A stretch of 64,000 nt of DNA from Coriobacteriaceae bacterium (GTDB lineage: Bacteria > Actinomycetota > Coriobacteriia > Coriobacteriales > UMGS124): the NCBI GenBank assembly GCA_019421015.1, contig JAHZGC010000009.1, positions 75,436-139,435 of the forward strand. The letters run 5' to 3'. A program made the translations under genes and the position numbers. Below, piece after piece: positions 12,039-21,098 of this stretch. The notes under the pieces are model-generated. The model did no database searches. It saw nothing but the letters and a program-made list of their open reading frames with translations, and had not been told where the DNA came from. The first letter of the stretch is position 1; each line of letters opens with the position of its first letter.

Positions 12039-12740
12039 TTACGCCCCGTCGCCCAACCGATAGCCCTGGCGCCACACCGTTTGCAGGTACACGGGGTGCG
12101 AGGGGTCCTCCTCGGTCTTGCTGCGGATCTTGCGCACGAACACCGCCAGGGCCGACGGCTCAACGGCCTCCTGGGGGTCCCACACGTTCTCGATGATCGC
12201 CTGGGCCGAGAACACCTCGCCCACGTGGTTGGCCAAAAACGCGAGGATCTTGAACTCCTTGGGGGTCAGATTCACCTTGCGCCCGCGCACAAGCACCTCG
12301 CCCTTCTTGAGACGCACCTCCATCTCGCCCACCTGAACCACGGCCCGGTTGCGAAAGCGCGGCGCCCCCTCCTCGGCCACGCGCACGCGTCGCAGGCTCG
12401 CCTCCACGCGCATGAGCAGCTCCTGGCTGTTGAACGGCTTGGCGATGTAGTCGTCGCAGCCGGCTTCGAAGCCGATGCCCTTGTCGACGATGTGGCTTTT
12501 GGCCGAGAGCATGAGGATCGGCACGCGCAGGTCCTCTTGGCGGATGCGCCGACACACCTCGAAGCCGTTGAGCTCGGGCATCATGACGTCGAGGATCACC
12601 AGGTCGGGCCGTTCCTCGGCAAAGGCCGCCAGCGCCGCCTCACCGTCGTAGACCGCCACGCATCCATGGCCGTTGCGGGCCAAGATGCGCGAGAGCGCCT
12701 CGCAGATGTCCCGCTCGTCGTCGGCCACCAGGATCTTCAT
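12039..12740 (-). CDS. OmpR-family response regulator
   Basis: A 233-residue regulator. The ATG at 12740 overlaps the TGA of the upstream kinase by the ATGA arrangement, so the two are translationally coupled. The receiver domain covers residues 1-115, with acidic pocket VADDE, phospho-acceptor Asp in LVILDVMMPE near residue 51, and a Lys in IAKPF. The C-terminal winged helix (NLTPKEFKILAFLANHVG ... ALAVFVRKIRSKTEEDP) is a Trans_reg_C DNA-binding domain. It pairs with the CxxCH-containing kinase 12737-14482 and is closely similar in layout to the regulator at 60435-61136. The exporter gene downstream is a possible target. Confidence 0.93.
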   Translation of the reverse strand: MKILVADDERDICEALSRILARNGHGCVAVYDGEAALAAFAEERPDLVILDVMMPELNGFEVCRRIRQEDLRVPILMLSAKSHIVDKGIGFEAGCDDYIAKPFNSQELLMRVEASLRRVRVAEEGAPRFRNRAVVQVGEMEVRLKKGEVLVRGRKVNLTPKEFKILAFLANHVGEVFSAQAIIENVWDPQEAVEPSALAVFVRKIRSKTEEDPSHPVYLQTVWRQGYRLGDGA

Positions 12741-14482
12741 CGCCCGAACTCCTCCCCGTCGTCCTCCATCGCCACCGGCTCCACCGGCAGCTCCACCGTA
12801 AACGTGCTGCCCTCGCCAGGCGCGCTCACCACGCCCACCCGGCCGCCCAACGCCTCGGCGGTCTTCTTGACCAGCGAGAGCCCCAGGCCGCTGCCGCGGT
12901 ACTTGCGCGAGATGCTCGCGTCGGCCTGCACAAAGCGGTCGAAGATGCCGTCGATCCGATCGGCCTCGATGCCGATGCCCGTGTCGACCACATGGAGCAC
13001 CAGCACGTTCGGCACGTCGCCCACACCCACCCGCACGAGCACCGAGCCGCCCTCGGGCGTGAACTTGAGCGCGTTGCCCACCAGGTTGCCCAGGATCTTG
13101 TGCAGCTGGTCCCAGTCGCCCAAAAAGAGTGGGGCCGCGGGGTCGATCTGCGACGTCAGCGCCACGCCCTGGGTGCGGGCGAGGCCCCCGTACAGGTCGA
13201 CCACGCTGCCGGCCAGGTCCACCGGGTCTATGGGATCGCGGGCTATCTCGATGCGCCCCGCCTCGAGCCGGGCGATGTCGAGCACGTTGTTCACCATCTC
13301 GAGCAGGGTCCGGCTGTGGGTGCGCACCTTGCCGATGTACTGCTCGTCCTGGGGGCTGTGGACCTCCCCCGACGTCTCCCATAGGTCCACGAACGACAGG
13401 ATGGCCGTCAGCGGCGTGCGCAGCTCGTGGCTGATGATCGATATGATGTTGGTGCGGTACTCGTTCTCCTCGCTCAGCTTGGCGTTGGCGGCCTCGAGAA
13501 GGGCGTTCGCCTCGGCGATGCGCTCCTTTTGGCGCTCGAGCTCATCATTGGCCTCGCGGTAGAGGTGCGTGCGCTCGTCGACCTTGCTCTCGAGGGTCGC
13601 ATAGAGCTCCCCCAGCTCGCGGGCCATGTCCTCAACGCCGCGGGCAAGGGCGTCGGTCTCGCGCGTCGTGCCCACGCCGGCAAGGTCCACCTGGTCCATC
13701 TTCCCGGAGGCCACGTCGGCCAGGGAGTCCCCGATGGCCACCAGGGGCCGGCCCACGTGGCGGCGCAGCATCAGCATGCTCGCCCCCAGGATCGCGGTGA
13801 GCAGGACCACCAAAAAGAGGCCCGTCCGCACCACGTTGGCCGCAAGCGCCTCCTCGTGCATGGCCATGGGCATCGTGATGCTCACCGCCCCCGCCAGGTC
13901 GCCCACGGCAAGGCCCTCCTTGGGATAGCCCGTTATGTCGAGCTCGCCCACCGGCCCACCGTGGCACTCGAGGCACGACTCCTTGAGGGGGATGGCCGAG
14001 ACGAACCTAAACTCGCGGGCACCTTCCGCGTTTTCCACCACCCCGTAGTATTCGACTTGGTCACCGGCGGCAAACAGCGCCAGCGCCTCAGCCTCGAACT
14101 CGTCGGGGGCGTCGAGCACGTTGCGCGGGTCGAAGCGCGTGTAGCGCAGCTGGTACTGGTTGTCGGTGGAGACCGAGAAGAGCTTGCCCACGCTCTTGCC
14201 CACCAGCGAGCAGTAGAGGCCCTTGAACTCGTAGTTGCCCTGGGAGTCGTAGTTGATACGGTCCTGCACGTTGTCCATGAAGTCCCAGGTGGCGCGCACC
14301 GACTTCTCGAACACCCGCGCCTCGGCCACCATCTGCTCCTCGACCTGGCGCGCCTGCTCGTGGAAGGACCATGCCGAGAACGCCGCAAAGCACACGAGCG
14401 CGACCGCGGTCATCACCACCACGTAGCGGCCGAACAGCGTGCCTCGCGCCCTGGCCTTTCCCCCGTCGCGCCTGCCTCCCAT
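12737..14482 (-). CDS. Sensor histidine kinase with CxxCH (DUF3365/Tll0287-like) sensor
   Basis: A 581-residue membrane kinase; the start at 14482 has GAGG six bases upstream. Helix 1 is at about residues 17-37 and helix 2 at about 216-238, enclosing a roughly 180-residue extracytoplasmic domain. That domain has DRINYDSQGNYEFKG and a single heme-attachment motif CLECH (about residues 170-174), the pattern of DUF3365 proteins such as Tll0287. A HAMP-like linker and coiled coil follow, then the HisKA H-box SHELRTP (His near 352) and HATPase motifs (GNLVGNALKF, DTGIGI, GSGLGLSLVKK). It probably binds covalent c-type heme and may sense redox state or gases such as NO, CO or O2; the ligand is inference. 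It is coupled to the response regulator by a 4-bp overlap. A paralogous system lies at 60.4-62.8 kb. Confidence 0.9.
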   Translation of the reverse strand: MGGRRDGGKARARGTLFGRYVVVMTAVALVCFAAFSAWSFHEQARQVEEQMVAEARVFEKSVRATWDFMDNVQDRINYDSQGNYEFKGLYCSLVGKSVGKLFSVSTDNQYQLRYTRFDPRNVLDAPDEFEAEALALFAAGDQVEYYGVVENAEGAREFRFVSAIPLKESCLECHGGPVGELDITGYPKEGLAVGDLAGAVSITMPMAMHEEALAANVVRTGLFLVVLLTAILGASMLMLRRHVGRPLVAIGDSLADVASGKMDQVDLAGVGTTRETDALARGVEDMARELGELYATLESKVDERTHLYREANDELERQKERIAEANALLEAANAKLSEENEYRTNIISIISHELRTPLTAILSFVDLWETSGEVHSPQDEQYIGKVRTHSRTLLEMVNNVLDIARLEAGRIEIARDPIDPVDLAGSVVDLYGGLARTQGVALTSQIDPAAPLFLGDWDQLHKILGNLVGNALKFTPEGGSVLVRVGVGDVPNVLVLHVVDTGIGIEADRIDGIFDRFVQADASISRKYRGSGLGLSLVKKTAEALGGRVGVVSAPGEGSTFTVELPVEPVAMEDDGEEFGR

Positions 14483-14540
14483 GACCCACCTCGCCCTCGC
14501 GCACCAACATCCCAACGCCACGTAGCCGCCCCATGCAGCA

Positions 14541-14575
14541 GCGGAGAAACCCCGGCTGTCCCGGGGTTTCTCCGC
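14541..14575. terminator. Perfect 15-bp hairpin of the GGAGAAACCCC family
   Basis: Arms GCGGAGAAACCCCGG (14541-14555) and CCGGGGTTTCTCCGC (14561-14575) pair perfectly around a 5-nt loop. It sits between the dmsB stop (14623) and the kinase start (14482), both on the minus strand, so it probably ends the dmsAB transcript. There is no clear T-tract. Similar hairpins recur elsewhere in the window. Confidence 0.65.
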
Positions 14576-14622
14576 ATCATACTAGAGTATGTTGAACATG
14601 GCCCGCCACCGCGCCGGGGCCG

Positions 14623-15201
14623 CTACAGCACGACCTGCTGGCCAAGCTCCTGGAGGGCGGACGCCTTGGGACGGATGAGGGTCTGGGGCCCCGTGGCGCC
14701 CACGCCTTGGGCGGCGAGCTCGGTCACCGTGCCGTCGGGATGGGCCGCGCGCAGCTCGTCGACGTCGCCGAACTCGAGGGCGCGGTACGGGCAGGCCTCC
14801 ACACAGGCAGGCTCGTAGCCCTCGGCCCGCAGAGTGCGGCAGCCGTCGCACTTCCACGACCAGCCGGTCTGGGCATCGAGGCGCGGCACGCCGTAGGGGC
14901 ACGCCTGCACGCAGGAGCCGCAGCCGATGCAGAGGTCGTGGTCGTTGAAGACGGTGCCGTCGTCAGGGTCCTTCTGCATGGCGCGCACGGGGCACGCCTT
15001 GACGCAGGCGGGGTTCTCGCAATGGTTGCACGTGGCGGAGTAGTGGTAGAGCGTGGCCTTGGGGTAGCTGCCCACCTGGTAGCTGCGCACCTCGCGCAGC
15101 ACGGTGCCGACGCCGAGGCCGTTCTTGTCTTTGCAGGCAACCTGGCAGGTCTTGCACCCGGCGCAACGGGTCTGGTCGTAGTAGAAGCCGATCTGGCTCA
15201 T
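14623..15201 (-). CDS. dmsB: DmsB-like [4Fe-4S] ferredoxin subunit
   Basis: A 192-residue electron-transfer subunit. The ATG at 15201 (MSQIGFYYDQTRCAGC) has GAGGA eight bases upstream; the longer frame to 15327 runs into the upstream gene. Four cysteine clusters are visible: CAGCKTCQVACK, CNHCENPACVKACP, CIGCGSCVQACPYG and a fourth split cluster (CDGC ... CVEACP). This is the four-cluster pattern of DmsB/NarH-type subunits that pass electrons to a molybdopterin catalytic subunit. It follows the DmsA-like gene with a 61-bp gap and is surely in its operon. No DmsC-type membrane anchor follows; a hairpin and a kinase gene come next. The electron donor is therefore not encoded locally. Confidence 0.93.
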   Translation of the reverse strand: MSQIGFYYDQTRCAGCKTCQVACKDKNGLGVGTVLREVRSYQVGSYPKATLYHYSATCNHCENPACVKACPVRAMQKDPDDGTVFNDHDLCIGCGSCVQACPYGVPRLDAQTGWSWKCDGCRTLRAEGYEPACVEACPYRALEFGDVDELRAAHPDGTVTELAAQGVGATGPQTLIRPKASALQELGQQVVL

Positions 15202-15262
15202 GATGGGGTTCCTCTTCTCTTCCGCATCGAACGGCATCGAATCGAGCACGCAGGGCGCCCGG

Positions 15263-17851
15263 CTAGCGCTGGGCGTCCACCACGCGGGCCGGCAGGTCGC
15301 AGTCGGCCCCAAGGGGCGCACCTTCATAGAGCTCGTAGTTGCAGTTGTAGTTGTTGTAGCCCGAGGTCGCCTGGCCCACGGCGAGGCTGCCGCACAGGAC
15401 GTTTTCCATACCGGCGCGGTCCAGCTGCTCCTCGGCGTCCCAGTCGAGCCACGCGCCGTGGGGCAGGCCCACGCAGCCGGGCATCACGAGGTCGAGGCAG
15501 GAGGCGGTGCGCAGGACGGCGCCGTGGTCGTTGTAGATGCGCACCGTGTCGCCGGTCTGGATGCCCTTGGCCGCAGCGTCGGCGGCGTTCAGGAACACCG
15601 GGTTGGGCCACGCCTCGCGCAGCCACGGGGCGTTGTCGAACACGCCGTGGGCGCGGCGCAGGTAGTGGGGGTTGTACATGGTAAAGGGCAGGTCGCTGGG
15701 CTCGCCGCCGATCTCGCGGTCCTTGAACATCCCCTCCCGGCCCTCGGGCGCCGGCACGTAGTTGGGATAGGGCTTGAAGGTGCCGGGCTCGCTGTAGCCC
15801 ATGGAGTTGAGCATGTCGGCCTTGTACTGGCAGTAGATCTCGAACTTGCCCGAGTCGCTGGGCAACGGGTTGTTCTGAGGGTCCTCGATAAAGTCCTGGT
15901 AGCCGATGTAGGAGTAGGCGTCTCCCTCGGAGCGCTGAACTGTGTAGCAGCCGGCCTTGAGGAAGTCGGCCAGGGCCACGTCGCCCTGTTGCGGCTCGGC
16001 CTCGACGCCCCAGGCGTCGATGTCGTCTTGGGTAATGGTCACCAGGGGCTGGGTTTCTCCCGCAGCATCGACGTAGGTGCAGCCCACGAGCTGGTTAAAG
16101 AAGGCCTGCTCCTCGGAGATGGGCCAGACCTCGTTGGGGTCCATGCCCAGGCGCTCGGCGAGCATGCGGCCGATCTCGAACTCGGTCTTGGCCTCGCCCA
16201 CCGGGTCGATGACCTTGGTGTAGACGACCACGGTCTCCCGCGAGCGCTGGTGGCCTGCAAAGCCGCCGACGCGCTCCCACTCGGTGGCGCAGGGCAGCAC
16301 GATGTCGGCGTAGCTGGCGCTCACGTCGAAGGAGTAGGCCAGGTCGGTCACCAGGTCGAGCCGCTGGATGGCCTCCATGGCGTCGACGGTTCCCACGGCG
16401 GTCTGCAGCGTGTTGCGGCCCTCGATGTTGAGCCACTTGAACGTGGTCTCCTTGATGTTCTCGGCGTTGAACTTGTCGCCGTAGGCCGCACCGGTGCTGT
16501 TGTAGCGCCCTTCCATGATGCAGCGCCACATGAGCGGCTCGGGTACGGTGTCGGCCACAGGGTTCGCGACGCCCGGCAGCCCCGTGCCGCCAAAGGACAC
16601 GAGGGTCGGTCCGCCCGCGCCGGCATAGGTCTTGTAGGCGCCGCCGCACGCGTGGCCCGACTTGCCGAAGTGGCCGCCCATGGCACCCATGGTCATGAAG
16701 AGCTGGGGCACGTTGTCGGCGGCCGAGCAGCGGGCGAAAGCGTAGTTGTGCATGAGCATGACCTTGTGGTCCTTGCCCACGGTCTCGGCAAACCAGGCGA
16801 TGTCCTCCACCGGGGTTCCGCAGATGGCGCTCGCCCAGGCAGCGGTCTTGGGGATGCCGTCGTACTCGCCGAGGAGATAGCCCTTGAAGTTCTCGTCGAG
16901 CGTGGCGTCGGCCGGCATGTGGTCGGCGTCGAAGCCCACGCAGTAGGTGTCGAGGAACTCCTGGTCGACCACGCCCTGCTCGAGCATCTCGTAGCAGACG
17001 CCCAGCATGAAGGCGGTGTCGGTGCCCGGGTACACCGGGATCCAGCGGGCGTCGAAGTAGGCCGCCGTCGCGTTGTACGAGGGGCCCACGTAAACGAACT
17101 GGACGCCGACCTCCTTGGCCTCGTTGAAGTTGTTCATCGACGACCCGCCCGACGACCAGGCGCCGTTGCCGCCCATAAGCACGATGGTGTCGGCGTTCTT
17201 GTTGTCGAAGCGGTCGTTGAGCTTGCCCAGGTCCTGGGAGGGCAGGCCCAGATGGGCCATGTTAAAGGCATAGGTACCCACGGAGCTGGTGTCCGAGAGG
17301 CTCAGGCAACCGCCTTTGGCCAGCAGGACCTTACCCACCGCGAGGGCCTTGGTGCCGATGACCGACGTGGGGCCGAACTCGCCGTAGATGCGCTCGGCCT
17401 CCTGGGCGATGTAGCCGATGGCCTCGTCCCAGCTGATGCGCTCCCACTCGTCGATGCCGCGCAGCTCACCGTGGGCGTTCTCGCCGCCGCCGGGCTGCCA
17501 GTGCTTGCGCTTCATGGGGTACTTGACGCGGTCCTCGCCCAGCACCTGCTGCTGGCGGGCGCGCCCGCGGGGGCATCCGCGCTGCTGCATCCAGCCAAAG
17601 CTGTCCTCATGGGAGTTCTCGCTCCCCTGGCGCACAATCTGGCCGTCGCGCACAAGCACGCGGTTCACACAGCGGCCGCCGCAGTTGTCCCAGCAGGCGC
17701 CGGCGATCCACTCGCCCTCTTCGCTGGCCCCGGCAACGCGCGGCGCGTTGGTAGCAAGGCCGCACCCGGCGACCGCACAGGCCGCAGCGGCCCCGATGGC
17801 CAAAAACGAGCGGCGCGACAACTCCCTGTTGAACGTGGTGGTCTCTCCCAT
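15263..17851 (-). CDS. dmsA: DmsA-like Tat-exported molybdopterin oxidoreductase
   Basis: An 862-residue catalytic subunit of the DMSO reductase family. The start at 17851 (MGETTTFNRELSRRSF) has GGAGG five bases upstream. The Tat signal is LSRRSFLAIGAAAACAVAG. A [4Fe-4S] motif of the form C-x3-C-x3-C-x(about 30)-C follows (CWDNCGGRC ... RGCPRGR). The molybdenum ligand is likely a serine in LSLSDTSSVGTYA, which would place it among serine-ligated DMSO/TMAO-type enzymes. C-terminal molybdopterin-dinucleotide contacts are seen in NPHYLRRAHGVFDN and GDTVRIYNDHG. With the downstream DmsB-like subunit it should form an exported reductase of S- or N-oxides or another oxidised organic acceptor; the substrate cannot be read from sequence. 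It is divergent from a LysR regulator gene. Confidence 0.93.
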   Translation of the reverse strand: MGETTTFNRELSRRSFLAIGAAAACAVAGCGLATNAPRVAGASEEGEWIAGACWDNCGGRCVNRVLVRDGQIVRQGSENSHEDSFGWMQQRGCPRGRARQQQVLGEDRVKYPMKRKHWQPGGGENAHGELRGIDEWERISWDEAIGYIAQEAERIYGEFGPTSVIGTKALAVGKVLLAKGGCLSLSDTSSVGTYAFNMAHLGLPSQDLGKLNDRFDNKNADTIVLMGGNGAWSSGGSSMNNFNEAKEVGVQFVYVGPSYNATAAYFDARWIPVYPGTDTAFMLGVCYEMLEQGVVDQEFLDTYCVGFDADHMPADATLDENFKGYLLGEYDGIPKTAAWASAICGTPVEDIAWFAETVGKDHKVMLMHNYAFARCSAADNVPQLFMTMGAMGGHFGKSGHACGGAYKTYAGAGGPTLVSFGGTGLPGVANPVADTVPEPLMWRCIMEGRYNSTGAAYGDKFNAENIKETTFKWLNIEGRNTLQTAVGTVDAMEAIQRLDLVTDLAYSFDVSASYADIVLPCATEWERVGGFAGHQRSRETVVVYTKVIDPVGEAKTEFEIGRMLAERLGMDPNEVWPISEEQAFFNQLVGCTYVDAAGETQPLVTITQDDIDAWGVEAEPQQGDVALADFLKAGCYTVQRSEGDAYSYIGYQDFIEDPQNNPLPSDSGKFEIYCQYKADMLNSMGYSEPGTFKPYPNYVPAPEGREGMFKDREIGGEPSDLPFTMYNPHYLRRAHGVFDNAPWLREAWPNPVFLNAADAAAKGIQTGDTVRIYNDHGAVLRTASCLDLVMPGCVGLPHGAWLDWDAEEQLDRAGMENVLCGSLAVGQATSGYNNYNCNYELYEGAPLGADCDLPARVVDAQR

Positions 17852-17966
17852 GGTCCCCTCCGGCGTATCGAATGGCGTGCTCTCCAACCTGGAGCCACTG
17901 TACGACAGCCCCACCGCGGCGGACATGCGAAGTATGGCAAGGGAGGTTGAGTTTGGGTAAGGGGGA

Positions 17967-17980
17967 TTACCAGATGGTAA
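17967..17980. promoter_or_regulatory. Candidate LysR box between dmsA and lysR
   Basis: TTACC-AGAT-GGTAA is a perfect inverted repeat in the 179-bp gap between dmsA (start 17851) and the divergent LysR gene (start 18031), with an extra GGTAA half-site at 17956-17960. The size and symmetry suit a LysR-type T-N11-A site. This is inference from position. Confidence 0.45.
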
Positions 17981-18030
17981 GCTATGTCCGAACGCACCGC
18001 CGCACGCCCCTTTCCTCCGAGGAGATCGCC

Positions 18031-18969
18031 ATGGACACCGAAAGCATACGGCTCTTCACCGAGGTGATCGCCCACGGCGGCATCAGCGAGGCGGCCCGGC
18101 GCAACAACCTTTCGCAGCAGACCCTGAGCCGGCGGATCATCGTGCTCGAGGAGGAGGTCGGTGCCGCCCTGCTCGAACGCGGGCAGCACATCCGACCCAC
18201 AGCGGCCGGCAAGGCGTTTCTCGACTACGCCTACGAGGTCATGGCGCTCACAGCCAAGATGCGTTCCGAGGTCAAACGGGCGTCGTCGGGCAGCGCGGGG
18301 CACCTGAACCTCAAGCGCTACGCCACCGAGTCGTTCTTCCAGTTGGTAACCCGCACCGTAGAGGAGCTGGAGCTCCTTAGACCCGGCCTCGAGGTCAACC
18401 TGGTCGATAAAAACGAGAACGACACCGCCCTTGTGCTCGAAGGCCTCATCGACCTGGGGTTCTCCCGAGAAATGGCCCGATTGGGCGAGCTGCCGCCCGC
18501 CACCGAAGACGGTCTGCGACGCAAGCGCCTGCGATCCAACACCTTCCCGCTGATATTCGGCGTTCTCGAGGGACACCCGCTGGCCTCGGAGCCCCATCCC
18601 ACGCTGGCCGACATCGCCCGCTACCGCGTGGCCACACCGTCTTTCGCCAGCAAGGGTCCCATTCCCCAGGCGACCCAGGAACTCTTTGAGCGAGAAGGGC
18701 TGAACCTGCGCGTTGACCTGGTCGTTTGCCATAGCATCATGGAATACTACGCCTATGCCAAGCCCGGGAGCGTCGTGATCTTCAACGAGTCGTTCCGTGC
18801 GAGCATGGTCTCGACGAAGAGACGCCGATTCGTCGAAATCGAGCCGTCCGACGGGCCTTTTGAAGTGAGCGCCTTGCTCGTTTACAGCCCCGTAAACGGC
18901 AACCCCGCGCTGCCGGTCGCCGTGGAAACCCTCCTGGCCATCGACGAGGAGCTCGCCGGACAGGCGTAG
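18031..18969 (+). CDS. LysR-family transcriptional regulator
   Basis: A 312-residue regulator. The ATG at 18031 (MDTESIRLFTEV) has GAGGAG six bases upstream; upstream in-frame codons from 17872 and 17974 lack such a site. Residues 1-60 are the LysR winged HTH (GGISEAARRNNLSQQTLSRRI). Residues 90-300 are the two-lobed effector domain. It is divergent from dmsAB and 198 bp upstream of, and co-directional with, the flavoprotein gene at 19167, so it could control either or both. The palindrome at 17967-17980 is a plausible binding site. Confidence 0.92.
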   Translation: MDTESIRLFTEVIAHGGISEAARRNNLSQQTLSRRIIVLEEEVGAALLERGQHIRPTAAGKAFLDYAYEVMALTAKMRSEVKRASSGSAGHLNLKRYATESFFQLVTRTVEELELLRPGLEVNLVDKNENDTALVLEGLIDLGFSREMARLGELPPATEDGLRRKRLRSNTFPLIFGVLEGHPLASEPHPTLADIARYRVATPSFASKGPIPQATQELFEREGLNLRVDLVVCHSIMEYYAYAKPGSVVIFNESFRASMVSTKRRRFVEIEPSDGPFEVSALLVYSPVNGNPALPVAVETLLAIDEELAGQA

Positions 18970-19166
18970 CTATCAAACGGACCCCAAGGCCGCGGTCAGC
19001 CCCACCTTTCCATCCCACAAAAATATTTTGTGTCCATCACCCGGCCTTCGCGTTCCCTCATCCCGGAACAACTGTTTTTCTCACGCCGAGCCACCCTCGT
19101 ATCGTGTGGGCTGTCACAAGGGGCGGCCGAACAAGGGGAGCCGCCACACGGATGAAGGGAACCACC

Positions 19167-21098
19167 ATGAGCTTCAACACCTCCGTTAACCGCAGGCAGT
19201 TCGTCGCCGGCGCGGCCGCGGCAGCCGCCATGGGAAGCATCGCGGGTATCGCCAGCGCCTCGGCCACCGAGGCGACCGGAACCGCCCCGTTCGAGACCAC
19301 CGTCGACTGGGACGCCGAGTACGACGTCGTGGTCGTGGGCCTGGGCGGCGCCGGCTGCGCCACCGCCATCACCGCCGCCGACCTCGGCTCCAAGGTGCTC
19401 GTGCTCGAGAAGGCCTGCGAGGGCCACTCGGGCGGCAACTCCAACGTCTGCATGCAGTTCATGGGCTGGACTGACGACGTGCCCCGCATGATCGACTACA
19501 TGAAGTGGATGCGCGGCACCTTTGAGACCCCCAGCGACGAGATGATCCAGGTCTACATCGAAGAGATGGCCCAGAACAAGGAGTGGTTCGAGTACCTGGG
19601 TGCCAGCGACACCACGAGCTTCTCGATGCCCGAGTTCCCCATGTGCGAGTACGTGGACGCCTTCAAACCCTTCACCACCAACGGTTACTACGGTGTGCGC
19701 CCCGGTGAGAACTTTGGCGGCGACGGTCAGACCTACGCCCTGCTCAAGCGCAACGTGGTGGAGCGCGCCGACCTGATCGACGTGTGGTACGAGGCGGCCG
19801 CCGAACATCTGATCCAGGACCCCCAGACCAAGATCGTCCACGGCGTCGAGGCCCAGGTCAACGGCCAGCCTGTCAAGGTCCGCGCCAAGAACGGCGTCGT
19901 CTTGACCTGCGGCGGCTTCGAGAACAACGTGCGCATGCAGCAGGACTACTTCGGCAACACCTTCTGGCCGAGCCTGGGCCGCGCCCTGTGGAACGAGGGC
20001 GATGGCATCCGCATGGCCCAGGAAATCGGCGCCCAGCTGTGGCACATGAACAACCGCGCCACCACCAACGGCGAGTTCTACGATCCCGAGACCCAGACCC
20101 CCACGATGGTCTTCATGAAGTTCGCCGCCAGCTTTGGCATCATCGTGGGCGACGACGGCACCCGCATCGACGAGTCCCACGTGCTCTTCCCCATGGGCAA
20201 CCCCGCCCAGGCCCACGGCAAGGTGTGGAACCACGGCATGTTCACCAACCCCGTGCTGCCCGACAACATGTGGTACGTCTACGACCAGGCCATTCTCGAC
20301 AAGGGCCAGATCCACGCCTCGTGGTCGGTCGACGGCAGCGACGAGATGGAGAAGGGCTGGATCCAAAAGGCCGACACCCTCGATGAGCTCGCCCAGCTCA
20401 TCGGTCTCGACGGGGCGGCCACCGAGCGCTTCATGAAGACAATCGCCGACTACAACGGATTCTGCGCCGAGGCCGACGACAAGCAGTACGGGCGCACCCA
20501 GGCCCTGGAGCCCATCGCCACCGCCCCGTTCTACCTGATCAAGCTCACCCCCTGCACCGTGAACACCCAGGGCGGCCCCGAGCGCGGCCTGGGCGGCGAG
20601 GTCATCGACGTCAATGGCAACCCCATCCCGCACCTCTATGAGGCCGGCGAGCTGGGCGATATCTGGAGCAACCTGTATCAGGCCGGCAACAACCTGGGCG
20701 GTGGCCAGATCTTCGGCCGCATCTCGGGCCGCAACGCCGCTGCCGTTAAAGACGACGTGACCCAAGATGATCTGGTGCAGGGCGAGGGCTTTAAGCCCGT
20801 CGTGGAGGAGACCGTCTACGAGTGCGGCGAGAACCAGTACATCGGCCGCGGCATGGGCAAAAGCCCCGCTCCCCTCGTGGTGCGCGTCACCCTCGACGGC
20901 GAGACCATCACCGACGTCGAGATCCTCGAGCACTACGAGACCGACGGCCTCATCCGCGTGGAGCAGGCCCTTGAGCGTATGCCCAAAGCCATGGTCGAGA
21001 CCGGTTCCCCCGACGTCGATATCGTGACCAACGCCACGCGCACCGGCGCCGGCATCATCGCCGCCGTCTACGACGCGCTCGCCCAGGCCGGGAAGTAA
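19167..21098 (+). CDS. Tat-exported FAD oxidoreductase with C-terminal FMN-binding domain
   Basis: A 643-residue flavoprotein. Of three in-frame ATGs I choose 19167 because AAGGGA is six bases upstream. The signal is NRRQFVAGAAAAAAMG. The FAD motif is YDVVVVGLGGAGCATAI, and the FAD_binding_2 core runs to about residue 530 with NTQGGPERG and IPHLYEAGELGDIW. Residues 560-640 are an FMN_bind domain; DIVTNAT resembles the DxxTGAT site where FMN is attached to a Thr. Instead of the NRLGG arginine it has YQAGNNLGGGQIFGRI, so the canonical fumarate chemistry is unlikely. Domain order (FAD then FMN) is opposite to that of 57753-59609. It probably reduces an unsaturated or keto substrate outside the membrane using electrons passed through FMN. 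LysR lies just upstream. Confidence 0.9.
   Translation: MSFNTSVNRRQFVAGAAAAAAMGSIAGIASASATEATGTAPFETTVDWDAEYDVVVVGLGGAGCATAITAADLGSKVLVLEKACEGHSGGNSNVCMQFMGWTDDVPRMIDYMKWMRGTFETPSDEMIQVYIEEMAQNKEWFEYLGASDTTSFSMPEFPMCEYVDAFKPFTTNGYYGVRPGENFGGDGQTYALLKRNVVERADLIDVWYEAAAEHLIQDPQTKIVHGVEAQVNGQPVKVRAKNGVVLTCGGFENNVRMQQDYFGNTFWPSLGRALWNEGDGIRMAQEIGAQLWHMNNRATTNGEFYDPETQTPTMVFMKFAASFGIIVGDDGTRIDESHVLFPMGNPAQAHGKVWNHGMFTNPVLPDNMWYVYDQAILDKGQIHASWSVDGSDEMEKGWIQKADTLDELAQLIGLDGAATERFMKTIADYNGFCAEADDKQYGRTQALEPIATAPFYLIKLTPCTVNTQGGPERGLGGEVIDVNGNPIPHLYEAGELGDIWSNLYQAGNNLGGGQIFGRISGRNAAAVKDDVTQDDLVQGEGFKPVVEETVYECGENQYIGRGMGKSPAPLVVRVTLDGETITDVEILEHYETDGLIRVEQALERMPKAMVETGSPDVDIVTNATRTGAGIIAAVYDALAQAGK

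Noticed and set aside
12039..13382. A 447-codon protein ending in a response regulator
   Set aside because: Only the last 233 codons from 12740 are the regulator; the upstream extension is a shadow frame of the kinase gene.
15200..17950. A 916-codon plus-strand frame
   Set aside because: Mirror of dmsA; the Val/Gly/His/Leu-rich translation has no domain and the real gene on the other strand is unambiguous.
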